From Luteimonas sp. J29 (GTDB lineage Bacteria; Pseudomonadota; Gammaproteobacteria; Xanthomonadales; Xanthomonadaceae), in NCBI RefSeq assembly GCF_000472505.1, contig NZ_AWZR01000002.1:426485-490484 (forward strand): 64,000 bases of DNA, in the 5' to 3' direction. Under the pieces are notes generated by a model. It saw nothing but the letters and a program-made list of their open reading frames with translations. It had not been told where the DNA came from and searched no databases. Both the position numbers and the translations under genes were made by a program. Shown here piece after piece: positions 45,528 through 54,704 of this stretch. The stretch's first letter is position 1, and each line of letters starts with the position of its first letter.

Positions 45528-48215
45528 TCACCGCGGCACGGGCCGCGGCCGATCATTGCGGAACGTCGCTGACTGCACCGGCACCCCGGTGCCCGGCTGG
45601 CCCGAACCGACCCAGACCCGGTGCTCGCCCGCCATCACCAGGCGCACGCCCGCCGCGTCCACCGCGCTCAGGTCGCGCGCATCGAGTTCGAACACCAGCG
45701 TGCGCCCCTCGCCCGGCTGCAGGTGCACCCGCTCGAAACCACGCAGCGCCAGCCGCGGCAGCCCCTCGCCCTCGGGGAACCCGAGGTAGAGCTGCGCCAC
45801 CTCGTCGCCCGCGCGGGTGCCGGTGTTGCGGACCCGCGTGGTCACACGCAGCCCGTCCGCCGCCCCGCCGCGCGCGGCGGCGATCTCCAGCGGCGCGTAC
45901 TCGAAGCTGGTGTAGCTCAGCCCGTACCCGAACGGGTAGACCGGCGTGCCGTCGAAGTAGCGGTAGGTGCGGCCGCGCATGTCGTAGTCGCCGAACGGCG
46001 GCAGGTCGTCCACCGAACGGTAGAAGGTCAGCGGCAGGCGCCCGCCCGGGTTGACGTGCCCGGCGATCACGTTCGCCACCGCCAGGCCGCCCGACTGGCC
46101 CGGATACCAGGCCTCGATGATCGCGTCGGCGTGCTCGCGCGCCCATGCCAGGTTGACCTGGCTGCCGTTCATCAACACCACCACCAGCGGCTTGCCGGTG
46201 GCGCGCGCGGCTTCGAGCAGCGCCTGCTGGTCGGCGAGCAGGTCGAGCGAAGTCTTGTCGCCGCCCTTGAAGCCGGGGACCTCGACCGGCGCCTCCTCGG
46301 CCTCGAGGTCCGAGGTCAGGCCCACCACGGCCACCAGCACGTCGCTATCGGCGGCGGCCGCGCGCATCTCCTCCAGCGGCGCGTCGGACACGCGCTTCCA
46401 CAGCAGGCCGATGCCGGCGAGGATGCGCGCCTCGGTGACCACCCGGATCGGATAGCGGCGACCGCCCTCCAGGTGCACCGTCCCGAGCGTGGGCAGGCTG
46501 TTCCAGGACGCGCCGCGCAGGTCGACGAAAGGCTTGCCGTCGAACTCGAGTTCGCCGTTGAAGCCGCCCAGGCCAAGCCGGTAGGTGCCGGTCTCCGGCG
46601 GCACCAGGTAACCGGTCCACTCCACGCGGTGCACGTCGTGCACCTGCGCCAGGTCGAGGCTGCGCGAGTTCACGTCGGGCTCGACCCGGGTGACGACCGG
46701 TTCGCGGGCGAAGCCGGTGCGCTCGATCCAGGCGTCGAGCTCGCCGGGGGCGAAGCGCGCGGGCGGACGCTCGGCGGCGTTGAAGTAGCGCGCCAGCAGG
46801 CCGGGCTCGCCGTCGGGCGTGCGCAGCGCGCTGGTGGGAATCGGGTCGCCATCGGTCCAGGTGGCACCGAACGGGACATGGCGCACCTGCGCATCCGGCA
46901 TCGCCCGGCGCAGTCCCTCGAGCACGGAGACCGGCGGCGCCGACTGGGGCGAGGAATAGTTGCCGCGCAGCACCCGGGTGGCGTCGCCCAGTGGGCCGAT
47001 CACCGCGATCTTCGGCGCGCCCCGCAGCGGCAGCACGCCGTTGTTCTTCAGCAGCACCAGGCTCTTCTCGGCGGCCTCCAGCGCCAGCTCGCCGTGCGCG
47101 GGCGCGCCGACGTCCGCCGGCGAGGCGGTCTCGGTCGACAGCGGCCGCAGGCCCGGCAGGTCGCCGTTGCGCAGGCGGGCGGCGAACAGCCGCACCAGCG
47201 CGCGGTCGATGTCGGCCATGGTGAGCAGGCCGCGCGCCAGCGCCTCGCGGTAGGGCTGCGCCAGACCGGCGGTATCGGTGAGCGTGGCGCCATTGCACTC
47301 GCTGTCCACGCCCGCGCGCATCGCCGCCGCCACCGCCGCGGCCGGATCCGGCGCGAAGTGGTGGTGGCGGTGGATGTCGGTCACCGCGTCGCAATCCGAC
47401 ACCACGTAGCCACGGAAGCCCCAGTCGCCGCGCAGGATGTCGCGCAGCAGCAGGTCGCTGGCGCAGGCCGGCACGCCGTCGACGCGGTTGTAGGCGCACA
47501 TGATCGAGCCCGCGCCGCCTTCGACGATCGCGGCGCGGAACGCCGGCAGGTAGGTGTCCTCGAGGTCGCGGCGCGAGACGTAGACGTTCGCTTGGTGGCG
47601 GGTCGATTCCGGGCCGCTGTGGACCGCGTAGTGCTTGGGCGTGGCGATCACGTCGTACAGGCCCGGCGCGTCCCCCTGCACGCCGCGCACGTAGGCCACG
47701 CCCATGCGCGCGGCCAGGAACGGATCCTCGCCATAGGTTTCCTGGCCGCGGCCCCAGCGCGGGTCGCGGAAGATGTTGATGTTCGGCGACCAGGTGTCGA
47801 GTCCCGTGCCGATGCGCCCGGTGCGGCCGGTCTGGCGCGCGAGCGCGTGCAGGCCGCGCACCTCGGTCGCGATCGTGGCGGCGACGCGCCGGACGAGCGC
47901 CGGGTCGAACGTGGCGGCCAGGCCGATCGGTTCGGGGAAGTTGGTGGTCGGCAGCGCGCCCATCGCGCCGTGCAGCGATTCGGTCCACCAGTTGTAGGCG
48001 GGGATGCCCAGGCGCGGGATCGCGGGCGCGGTGTTGATCAGCTGGTCGAGCTTCTCGTCGGTGTCGAGGCGGGCGACGATCTCCGCGGCCATCGCCTCGG
48101 CGCGCGCCTCGATGCGCGCCGCGTCGGCATCGCGCCCGGCCGCCGACGCGGGCGCCGCCAGCAGCAGCAGCGCGCACCACAGCCACCCACGCCATGCCCG
48201 GGACCGTGCGATCAC
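45528..48215 (-). CDS. Secreted glycoside hydrolase family 3 protein with PA14 domain
   Basis: 895 aa from a GTG at 48215. That start is preferred because GGAGG lies just upstream and a perfect signal peptide follows (WRGWLWCALLLLAAPASA); an ATG at 48260 would bury this signal. The GH3 TIM barrel has the nucleophile D274 in YVVSDCDAV. The second domain contains the acid/base region (VVGLTSDLEAEEAPVEVPGF). A PA14 insert lies near residues 490-640 (GLLARYFN...VEWTGYLVPPETGTYRLGLGG), and a fibronectin III-like C-terminal domain ends the chain. The architecture fits beta-xylosidases or beta-glucosidases. Exported; with the neighbouring esterase it suggests plant polysaccharide use. Confidence 0.92.
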   Translation of the reverse strand: MIARSRAWRGWLWCALLLLAAPASAAGRDADAARIEARAEAMAAEIVARLDTDEKLDQLINTAPAIPRLGIPAYNWWTESLHGAMGALPTTNFPEPIGLAATFDPALVRRVAATIATEVRGLHALARQTGRTGRIGTGLDTWSPNINIFRDPRWGRGQETYGEDPFLAARMGVAYVRGVQGDAPGLYDVIATPKHYAVHSGPESTRHQANVYVSRRDLEDTYLPAFRAAIVEGGAGSIMCAYNRVDGVPACASDLLLRDILRGDWGFRGYVVSDCDAVTDIHRHHHFAPDPAAAVAAAMRAGVDSECNGATLTDTAGLAQPYREALARGLLTMADIDRALVRLFAARLRNGDLPGLRPLSTETASPADVGAPAHGELALEAAEKSLVLLKNNGVLPLRGAPKIAVIGPLGDATRVLRGNYSSPQSAPPVSVLEGLRRAMPDAQVRHVPFGATWTDGDPIPTSALRTPDGEPGLLARYFNAAERPPARFAPGELDAWIERTGFAREPVVTRVEPDVNSRSLDLAQVHDVHRVEWTGYLVPPETGTYRLGLGGFNGELEFDGKPFVDLRGASWNSLPTLGTVHLEGGRRYPIRVVTEARILAGIGLLWKRVSDAPLEEMRAAAADSDVLVAVVGLTSDLEAEEAPVEVPGFKGGDKTSLDLLADQQALLEAARATGKPLVVVLMNGSQVNLAWAREHADAIIEAWYPGQSGGLAVANVIAGHVNPGGRLPLTFYRSVDDLPPFGDYDMRGRTYRYFDGTPVYPFGYGLSYTSFEYAPLEIAAARGGAADGLRVTTRVRNTGTRAGDEVAQLYLGFPEGEGLPRLALRGFERVHLQPGEGRTLVFELDARDLSAVDAAGVRLVMAGEHRVWVGSGQPGTGVPVQSATFRNDRPRPVPR

Positions 48216-48398
48216 TCCAGCCTCCCTCCACGCGCGGGCGTCGACTCGCGCCCGTGTCATCCCTACAGGTTGCACCAGCGCCGGTCCACGACCAATCGCA
48301 ATCCAGTTCTCAGGCATAACGGTTTCGTGATGCGGGGCGTGGCGGCTCCGCGACACGCCGTGAATCCTGCGTTCATTCGCCTTGCATGCACTGCGGCA

Positions 48399-48404
48399 TA
48401 GACT
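48399..48404 (+). promoter_or_regulatory. -10 hexamer TAGACT upstream of the DUF2242 gene
   Basis: TAGACT with 7 nt to the GTG at 48412; supports that start codon and a leaderless or nearly leaderless transcript. Confidence 0.45.
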
Positions 48405-48411
48405 GGCCCGC

Positions 48412-49080
48412 GTGTCCCGATCCCGCTTCCACTTCCCCGCATCGACCCGTCGCGCAGCGGCTGCCACCGGTTGCATCGCCCTGCTCCTGGCCCTGTCGGC
48501 GTGCGGCGGCGGACGCGGTGGCCACCGGGCCGAGGCCCCGCCGCTGGGTGAGACCTTCGGCGCCGAGGACACCTACTCGCGCGAGTACCCGGTGCCGCCG
48601 GAGGTGGCCTGCGAGGCCGCCCGGCGCGCCCTGCTCGGCCAGGGCTACGTGATCGCGCGCGCCGACGGCGAAGCGGTCGAGGCGACCAAGGTGTTCCAGC
48701 CCGACTCGGACCTGCACACCCAGCTCAACCTGCGTGCGACCTGCGTGGAGCGCGCGGACGGCGGGTCGATCGTGTTCCTCAACGCGGTCCAGGACCGGCA
48801 CGCGCTGCGCACCCAGTCCAGCTCGGCCAGCGTCGGCGTGAGCATGATCGGATCGGTCTCGCTGCCGGTGCCGATCGGCAAGAACGCCGACCTCGTGAAG
48901 GTAGGCAGCAACACGGTGCAGAACCGCGACTTCTACCGGCGCCTGTTCGACCGCGTGGCCTACTACCTGCCGGGCACGCCGCGCACCGCGCCTCCGCCGC
49001 CGCCCGAGGCCGAAGGCCCGCCGGATCCGGTCGGGCCCGCGCCACCCGCGCCGGACGAAGAGGCCGACGCGGGCGGTTGA
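48412..49080 (+). CDS. DUF2242-family lipoprotein
   Basis: 222 aa. A GTG at 48412 gives a signal of 30 residues ending in the lipobox LSAC (Cys31), so it is lipidated. The domain pattern matches DUF2242: CEAARRALLGQGYVIARADGEAVEATKVFQPDSDLHTQLN, then VFLNAVQDRHALRTQSSSASVGVSMIGSVSLPVPIGKNADLVKVGSNTVQNRDFYRRLF. A proline-rich tail ends the protein. No function is known. It is divergent from the GH3 gene and tail-to-tail with the 69-aa gene. An in-frame TTG ten codons earlier is an alternative start. Confidence 0.85.
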   Translation: MSRSRFHFPASTRRAAAATGCIALLLALSACGGGRGGHRAEAPPLGETFGAEDTYSREYPVPPEVACEAARRALLGQGYVIARADGEAVEATKVFQPDSDLHTQLNLRATCVERADGGSIVFLNAVQDRHALRTQSSSASVGVSMIGSVSLPVPIGKNADLVKVGSNTVQNRDFYRRLFDRVAYYLPGTPRTAPPPPPEAEGPPDPVGPAPPAPDEEADAGG

Positions 49081-49290
49081 TCACCCGGCCCGCCGCTGCG
49101 GCGGCGCGGGCGGCGCCATCACCAGGTCCACGGCCAGGCCCGCGCGGTGCGCGCGGCGGGCGCACTTGCTCGCGTAGTCGTAGGCTGCATCGAGGCTGTT
49201 GAAGCAGCCGTCGACCACGCGGTTGCGGGTCACGGTCCAGCCGTCGCGCAGGTCGTGCCCCAGTTCGATCCGGATCCTGCCCTGTTCCAC
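49081..49290 (-). CDS. Small hypothetical protein
   Basis: 69 aa from a GTG at 49290 with GAAGG 7 nt upstream. The composition is protein-like: RIRIELGHDLRDGWTVTRNRVVDGCFNSLDAAYDYASKCARRAHRAGL, with a Pro-rich end. It has two cysteines and no signal or membrane segment. It abuts the DUF2242 stop codon, convergently. No family recognised; it could be a xanthomonad-specific gene. A TAGGAT box upstream may be its promoter. Confidence 0.6.
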   Translation of the reverse strand: MEQGRIRIELGHDLRDGWTVTRNRVVDGCFNSLDAAYDYASKCARRAHRAGLAVDLVMAPPAPPQRRAG

Positions 49291-49393
49291 TGTGCACCTT
49301 CGCGCCGTTGCGGGGAGGCGCATCCTAGGCACGCGCGTGTGCAGGCCGCGTGGCCGGTCGGCGACGGTTCGATGACGCCGGGGCCGGGCCTGT

Positions 49394-50542
49394 TCACGCC
49401 CGCAGTTCGCGGCCGGCGGTGCGTGCGCCAAGCAGGGCGGCGAGCGCGAGCGCGACCGCCACCGCCAGCAGCGCCGCGGCCAGGCCCGCGCCGTCGGCGA
49501 CGAAGCCGATCAGCGCCGGTCCCGCCAGCACTCCCGCGTAGCCGAGCGTGGTCACCGCCGGGATCGCCAGGTGCAGCGGCATCCGCCGCTGCCGTCCGGC
49601 GAGGCTGAACATCACCGGGACGATGTTGGCGCAGCCGATGCCCAGCAGCGCGTGCCCGGCGAGGCTGGCGCGCAGGTCCGGCGCCAACACCACCAGCGCC
49701 AGCCCGCCGGCGGCGAGCAGGCCGCCGATCGCGACCGTCGGCGCGCTGCCCACGCGCGCGATCACGCCGTCGCCCAGCAGTCGGGTGATGGTCATCGCCA
49801 CGTTGAAGGCGACGAAACCCCACCCGGCCCTGGCCACGTCCACCTGCCGGACTTCGTGCAGGTACACCGCGCTCCAGTCGAGCATCGCGCCTTCGGCAAG
49901 GAAGCTCACGAAGCACACCGCGCCCACCACCGCGACCGCGCCGCGCGGGATCGCGAACACCCGCGTCCCCGCCGGCGCCCGGTCGGGACGCCAGGCCCCT
50001 GCCGCGCACGCGCACAGCACGGCCACCAGCGCGGCCACCGCCAGGGTCGTCGCCAGCGGGCCGCGCCCGCTGCCGAGCAGCAGCGTGGCCAGCAGCGCGC
50101 CGGCGAGGCTGCCGACGCTGTAGAAGGCGTGGAAGCCGGACATCATCGGCCGCGCGGCCTCGCGCTCGACCGCCACCGCCTGGATGTTCATCGTGCAGTC
50201 CATCGCGCCCATCGCCGCCCCCAGCGCCAGCAGGACCAGGCCCAGCAGGCGCGGGTCGGACGCCAGTGCCAGCAGCGGCAGGCACGCCACCATCAGCGCG
50301 GTGCTGGCCAGCATCACCCGCCGGCAGCCCTGGCGCGCGGCCAGCGCCCCGGCCAGCGGCATCGCCAGCAGCGAACCCATGCCCAGGCACAGCAGCACCA
50401 GCCCCAGGCCGGCCTCGTCCAGCCCCGCGCGCAGCTTGGCGTACGGCACCAGCGGCGCCCAGGTGGCGATCGTGAATCCGGGGATGAAGAAGGCGGCGCG
50501 GGTGGCGTGCTGCTGCGCGCGGCGCGGGTCGGGGACGGCCAA
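49394..50542 (-). CDS. Major facilitator superfamily transporter
   Basis: About 382 aa with 12 predicted membrane helices. A small-residue-rich first half (FIPGFTIATWAPLVPYAKLRAGLDEAGLGLVLLCLGMGSLLAMPLAG) is followed by LAARQGCRRVMLAS, a form of the MFS loop 2-3 signature. It resembles the fucose/YbjJ-like MFS group. The start is uncertain: TTG at 50542 gives a sensible N-terminus, but the frame is open further upstream and a GTG at 50569 is also possible. Substrate unknown. Confidence 0.8.
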   Translation of the reverse strand: MAVPDPRRAQQHATRAAFFIPGFTIATWAPLVPYAKLRAGLDEAGLGLVLLCLGMGSLLAMPLAGALAARQGCRRVMLASTALMVACLPLLALASDPRLLGLVLLALGAAMGAMDCTMNIQAVAVEREAARPMMSGFHAFYSVGSLAGALLATLLLGSGRGPLATTLAVAALVAVLCACAAGAWRPDRAPAGTRVFAIPRGAVAVVGAVCFVSFLAEGAMLDWSAVYLHEVRQVDVARAGWGFVAFNVAMTITRLLGDGVIARVGSAPTVAIGGLLAAGGLALVVLAPDLRASLAGHALLGIGCANIVPVMFSLAGRQRRMPLHLAIPAVTTLGYAGVLAGPALIGFVADGAGLAAALLAVAVALALAALLGARTAGRELRA

Positions 50543-50648
50543 GGGCGTGCCTGCGAACGGGGACCCCACACCATAGCCGGCGCCGCGGCCCCGCGCTGCC
50601 CCGGCAGGCGCGCATCGTGCAACATGTGCGTTCCACCGGAGGGGATTG

Positions 50649-51485
50649 ATGCACATGAGGATCCGATACCTGCTGGCTGCGGCCTTCGCGGCGGGGACCC
50701 TGGCGCTCGCGACCGCGGCGGCGATGCCGCCGCCCTTCCCGTGGCCCGACGGCCAGCGCGCGGCGGTCAGCCTGGCTTACGACGACGCCCTGCCCTCGCA
50801 GCTCGACAACGCGATCCCGGCGCTCGACCGGCACGGGCTCAAGGGCACCTTCTACCTGACCCTCGCCGCGGACACGGTGCGCGAGCGCATGGAAGAGTGG
50901 CGCGCGGCGGCGCGCAGCGGCCACGAGCTGGGCAACCACAGCCTGTTCCACCAGTGCTCGGCGCGCGGCGCCGGCCGCGAGTGGGTGAAGCCGGAGCAGG
51001 ACCTGGACACGACCACCGTGGCCCGGATGCAGGCCCAGGTGGCGGTGGCCAACACCATGCTGCACGCCATCGACGGCAGCACCGAGTTCACCTACACCGC
51101 GCCGTGCGGCGACCGCGCCGCGGCCGACGGCGAGTACATCGCCGCGGTGGCGCCGATGTTCCTCGGCATCAAGCTCGTCGGCGGCGACGTGGTGCCCGAC
51201 ATGTGGGCGCTGGACCGCGCCGCGGTCCCGGTGACGGTGCCGGTGGACGCGACCGGCGCGGAACTGATCGCCCTGGTCGAGGAAGCCGGGCGCCGCGGCA
51301 CGATGATCAACTTCACCTTCCACGGCATCGGCGGCGACCACCTGCCGGTCAGCAACGAGGCGCACGAGGAACTGCTGGCGTTCCTCGCCGCGAACCGCCA
51401 CCTGTACTGGACCGACACCTTCCGCAACCAGATGCGCTGGGTGCGCGACCAGCAGGCGCGGGCCGGCGGCGGCCAAGGGCGGTAG
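50649..51485 (+). CDS. Polysaccharide deacetylase (NodB-like) domain protein
   Basis: 278 aa with an N-terminal signal (IRYLLAAAFAAGTLALATAAA). The catalytic Asp pair lies in SLAYDDALP and the metal-binding histidines in GHELGNHSLFHQC (HSxxH). YTAPCGD supplies the third motif. GGAGG 7 nt before the ATG at 50649 supports that start. It would deacetylate an exported polysaccharide or chitin/peptidoglycan fragment; the target is not known. The next gene starts on the other strand. Confidence 0.9.
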   Translation: MHMRIRYLLAAAFAAGTLALATAAAMPPPFPWPDGQRAAVSLAYDDALPSQLDNAIPALDRHGLKGTFYLTLAADTVRERMEEWRAAARSGHELGNHSLFHQCSARGAGREWVKPEQDLDTTTVARMQAQVAVANTMLHAIDGSTEFTYTAPCGDRAAADGEYIAAVAPMFLGIKLVGGDVVPDMWALDRAAVPVTVPVDATGAELIALVEEAGRRGTMINFTFHGIGGDHLPVSNEAHEELLAFLAANRHLYWTDTFRNQMRWVRDQQARAGGGQGR

Positions 51486-51578
51486 GCAACACACACCGCC
51501 CCGATCCGGTGGCCGGCCGTGACGGGGCCACTGCACGAGGGGGGCCGGGCGCCCGCGTCGCGGGCGGCGCGGCCGCGG

Positions 51579-52589
51579 TCAGCCGCCCAGGCGCACGCGG
51601 CGGCCGGTGCGCGCCGCCTCGTAGATCGCCTGCATGATCCGCACGTCGCGCAGGCCCTCCTCGCCCGGCAGCCGCGCCGGCCGGCCTTCGAGGATCGACA
51701 GCGCGAAGTCGTCGAGCTCGGCCGCGAACAGGTCGGTGGGCGGATGCCGGATCTCGACCCCGTCGCTGCGCCGGCCGTGGTTGCCGTCGTAGAAGAACGC
51801 CGGGTCGAGTTCGAACCAGCCGCGCTCGCAGTCGACCCGCAGCGACTGCATGCCGCCGGCCCGGAAGCTGGTCGCACAGTGCGCCAGCACGCCGGAAGGG
51901 AAGCGCGCGGTCCAGACCATGGTCTCGTCGACCTCGGCGTACTTCTCCGCGTCGGTGGTGCTCGCCATCGCGGCGACCTCGACCGGCTCCTCCCCGGTGA
52001 GGTAGCGGCTGGCCTGGAGCGCGTAGATGCCCACGTCCACCAGCGCGCCGCCGCCGGCCAGCGCATGGCGCAGGCGCCACTGGTCCGGGCGGCCGACGTC
52101 GATCGAGAACGCGGCCTGCACCACCACCGGCGCACCGAACACGCGCTCGCGGGCCAGGCGGATGCATTCGACGTGGTGCGGGTCGTAGTGGCAGCGATAG
52201 GCGGTGCCCAGCAGCGTCCCGGCCTCGCGGCAGGCGTCGATCATCGCCTGGCAGCGTTCGACCGACACTTCCAGCGGCTTCTCGCAGAACACGTGCTTGC
52301 CGGCGCGCGCGGCGGCGATCGCGTGCGCGGCGTGCAGCGCATTGGGCGTGACCACGTACACGATGTCGATGTCCGGGTTGTCGGCCATGCGCTGCATGTC
52401 GTGGTAGCCGTACACCGCGCGGTCGGGCACGCCGTAGCGGGCCTGGAACCGGGCCACCTTGTCCGGACTCCCGCTGACCAGCCCGGCGAGCCTGCAATGC
52501 CGGGTCTTTTCGAGCGCCGGCGCGATCTGGTGTTCGCTGAGCATGCCCAGGCCACACAGGGCCACCCCGAGCCGGCGTTCGCCGCTCAT
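51579..52589 (-). CDS. Gfo/Idh/MocA-family oxidoreductase
   Basis: 336 aa. The N-terminal Rossmann motif GVALCGLGMLSEHQIAPAL binds NAD(P). The conserved FCEKPLEVSVE, with the EKP motif whose Lys is catalytic, and the C-terminal domain (YRCHYDPHHVECIRLARER...GGGALVDVGIYALQASRYLTG) are present. Such enzymes act on sugars or inositols, reversibly. No neighbouring genes of one pathway are obvious. The N-terminus does not have a Tat signal, so it is probably cytoplasmic. Substrate undetermined. Confidence 0.92.
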   Translation of the reverse strand: MSGERRLGVALCGLGMLSEHQIAPALEKTRHCRLAGLVSGSPDKVARFQARYGVPDRAVYGYHDMQRMADNPDIDIVYVVTPNALHAAHAIAAARAGKHVFCEKPLEVSVERCQAMIDACREAGTLLGTAYRCHYDPHHVECIRLARERVFGAPVVVQAAFSIDVGRPDQWRLRHALAGGGALVDVGIYALQASRYLTGEEPVEVAAMASTTDAEKYAEVDETMVWTARFPSGVLAHCATSFRAGGMQSLRVDCERGWFELDPAFFYDGNHGRRSDGVEIRHPPTDLFAAELDDFALSILEGRPARLPGEEGLRDVRIMQAIYEAARTGRRVRLGG

Positions 52590-52847
52590 CGTGCGTCCGT
52601 CCCGTGCGGCGGGCAGGCCACGGTGCCGGACGATGCAGCGGGACGGACGATCGGCATGGCGGCTCCGGTGGATGCTGGACGGGATGCCGGCGCAGGGCCC
52701 CGCCCGGTGCCGGCGCGATGATGCTAGCGCGCGTCGCGGCCGCCGTCCGCGCGCGACGCTGCGCCGCAGCGGGCGGCCGTCGCCATGCACGGCCATACTG
52801 TGGCCCGCGGCGCGCCCGCCGCATCCGCCATCCCACGGGAGTCCTGC

Positions 52848-54185
52848 ATGAAGGCATACGTCGCGGCCGCGCTCGGCCTGCTGCTGGCCGCCTGCCAGCC
52901 CAACCCGTCCACCGCGCCCGACGCCGGCGCGGCTTCCGCCGACGATCCGCCGGCCCGCCCGCTGGTGGATCCCGAGCACATCGACGGCGTGCTGCGCGGC
53001 ATGGTCGAACAGGACCGGGTCGTGGGCGTGTCGGCCCTGGTGTACGAGCGGGGGCGCGAGGCCTACTTCGGCGCCTTCGGCATGGCCGACCGCGAGGCCG
53101 GGCGGCCGATGCAGCGCGACACGGTGGCCCAGATCCATTCGATGACCAAGCCGGTCACCGGGGTCGCGCTGATGACGCTGTACGAGGAAGGCAGGTTCCA
53201 GCTCGACGATCCGCTGTCCCGGTACCTGCCCGAGTACGCGGACGTGCAGGTGTACGCGGGCGAGGATGCGGACGGCAAGCCGGTGCTGGTGCCGCCGGAG
53301 CGGCCGATCCTGGTGCGCGACATCCTGCGCCACACCGCCGGTTTCGCCGCCGCGTTCGAGGACGACGCGCCCGCGCGCCTGTACCGTGAAGCGAACATCG
53401 ACACCCGCGAGATCACGCTCGAGGAGATGTCGCGCCGCCTCGCCGCCGTGCCGCTGGCGTACCAGCCGGGCACGCGCTGGCTGTACGGCATCTCGGTGGA
53501 CGTGCAGGCCCGTCTGGCCGAGGTGCTGGCCGGAAAGCCGTTCGCGCAGCTGGTGCACGAGCGCGTGCTGGACCCGCTGGACATGCACGACACCGGCTGG
53601 TACGTGGAGCCGGGGCGCCGCGGACGGCTCACCGCGATGTACGAACTGCAGGACGGCGGCGGCTTCGAGCGCCTGCCCGACTCGCCCTGGCTCGAGAACG
53701 CGACCCGGGAATGGCCGATGAGCCCCGGCGGCTACGGCCTGGCGTCCACGCTCGACGACTACATGCGCTTCGCACGCATGCTCGCCAACGGCGGCGAACT
53801 CGACGGCGTGCGCATCCTGCGCCCGGAGACGGTGGCGCTGATGGCGCGCGACGACCTGCCCGACACCGTCGGCGACCGCTCCTGGCTGCCGGGCAAGGGC
53901 CAGGTGGGCTTCGGGATCGACTTCGCGGTCCGGCACTCGCCACCGGCGCACGCCGGCGAGGCCTCCGGCGCGGTCGGCGAGTTCTTCTGGGACGGATTCG
54001 CGAACACGCTGTTCTGGGTGGACCCGAAGAACGACATCGCCGCGGTGCTGTTCACCCAGTACATCCCGCCCGGCGGCACCGACCTGCACAAGCGCTTCCG
54101 CGACGCGGTCTACGTGCACGACGAAGAGGCCTCGTCCGCGAACAAGGGCCCGGCGCCGGACGCCCCGGAAAACGAAGGCCGGTAG
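52848..54185 (+). CDS. Serine hydrolase lipoprotein (class C beta-lactamase/esterase family)
   Basis: 445 aa. Lipoprotein signal MKAYVAAALGLLLAAC with Cys16 and GGGAG upstream of the ATG. The beta-lactamase-fold catalytic SxxK motif is SMTK (98-101), and the following Tyr motif region is WLYGIS. Context PVTGVALMTLYEEGRFQLDDPLSRYLPE is typical of EstB/AmpC-like esterases. The penicillinase/esterase split is not decided by sequence; the family is often an esterase. A GC hairpin terminator follows. Confidence 0.88.
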   Translation: MKAYVAAALGLLLAACQPNPSTAPDAGAASADDPPARPLVDPEHIDGVLRGMVEQDRVVGVSALVYERGREAYFGAFGMADREAGRPMQRDTVAQIHSMTKPVTGVALMTLYEEGRFQLDDPLSRYLPEYADVQVYAGEDADGKPVLVPPERPILVRDILRHTAGFAAAFEDDAPARLYREANIDTREITLEEMSRRLAAVPLAYQPGTRWLYGISVDVQARLAEVLAGKPFAQLVHERVLDPLDMHDTGWYVEPGRRGRLTAMYELQDGGGFERLPDSPWLENATREWPMSPGGYGLASTLDDYMRFARMLANGGELDGVRILRPETVALMARDDLPDTVGDRSWLPGKGQVGFGIDFAVRHSPPAHAGEASGAVGEFFWDGFANTLFWVDPKNDIAAVLFTQYIPPGGTDLHKRFRDAVYVHDEEASSANKGPAPDAPENEGR

Positions 54186-54191
54186 CGCGGC

Positions 54192-54220
54192 CGCGGGCGT
54201 GTCGATCCGGCACGCCCGCG
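54192..54220 (+). terminator. Terminator of the serine hydrolase gene
   Basis: 10-bp stem CGCGGGCGTG / CACGCCCGCG with a 9-nt loop, 7 bp past the stop, followed by TTCGTC. T-tract weak. Confidence 0.55.
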
Positions 54221-54257
54221 TTCGTCGTGGGAGCAGGACCACGACGGAGCAACACCC

Positions 54258-54704
54258 ATGCTGGAGACGCGCCACGGCAGCTGCCACTGCGGCCAGGTCA
54301 GGTTCCGCTGCACGCTCGACCTCGCTCCGGAGGGCGAACGGTCACCGCAGCTGCGGCCCGGCCCCTGGTACGCCACCACCCTGCGCTGCACCTGCAGCTA
54401 CTGCCGCAAGACCCGCATCTGGAAGGCGCACGTGCCGGCCGAGGCCTTCGAACTGCTCGAAGGCGCCGGCCTCGGCCGCTACCGCTTCGGCAGCGGCACG
54501 ATCGAGCACTGCTTCTGCCGCAACTGCGGCACCACCACCTTCAGCCGCGCCGACTTCGAGGTGATGGGCGGACCCTTCGTGTGCGTCAACGTGGGCTGCC
54601 TGGACGACGTGCCGTTCGAGGAGCTGGAGCGCGCCCCGGTGCGGCTCGAAGACGGCGCCAACGACGACTGGGAGACGATCCCGGCGCACGCCGGCTGGCT
54701 CTAG
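54258..54704 (+). CDS. GFA (CENP-V/glutathione-dependent formaldehyde-activating) family protein
   Basis: 148 aa zinc-binding protein. The family cysteines are in GSCHCGQVRF (near residue 9), CTCSYCRK and CFCRNCGTTTF. The GFA name comes from one formaldehyde-activating member; most homologues have no assigned reaction, so a specific enzyme activity is not claimed. The stop overlaps the convergent PPOX-family gene by 4 bp. Confidence 0.88.
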   Translation: MLETRHGSCHCGQVRFRCTLDLAPEGERSPQLRPGPWYATTLRCTCSYCRKTRIWKAHVPAEAFELLEGAGLGRYRFGSGTIEHCFCRNCGTTTFSRADFEVMGGPFVCVNVGCLDDVPFEELERAPVRLEDGANDDWETIPAHAGWL

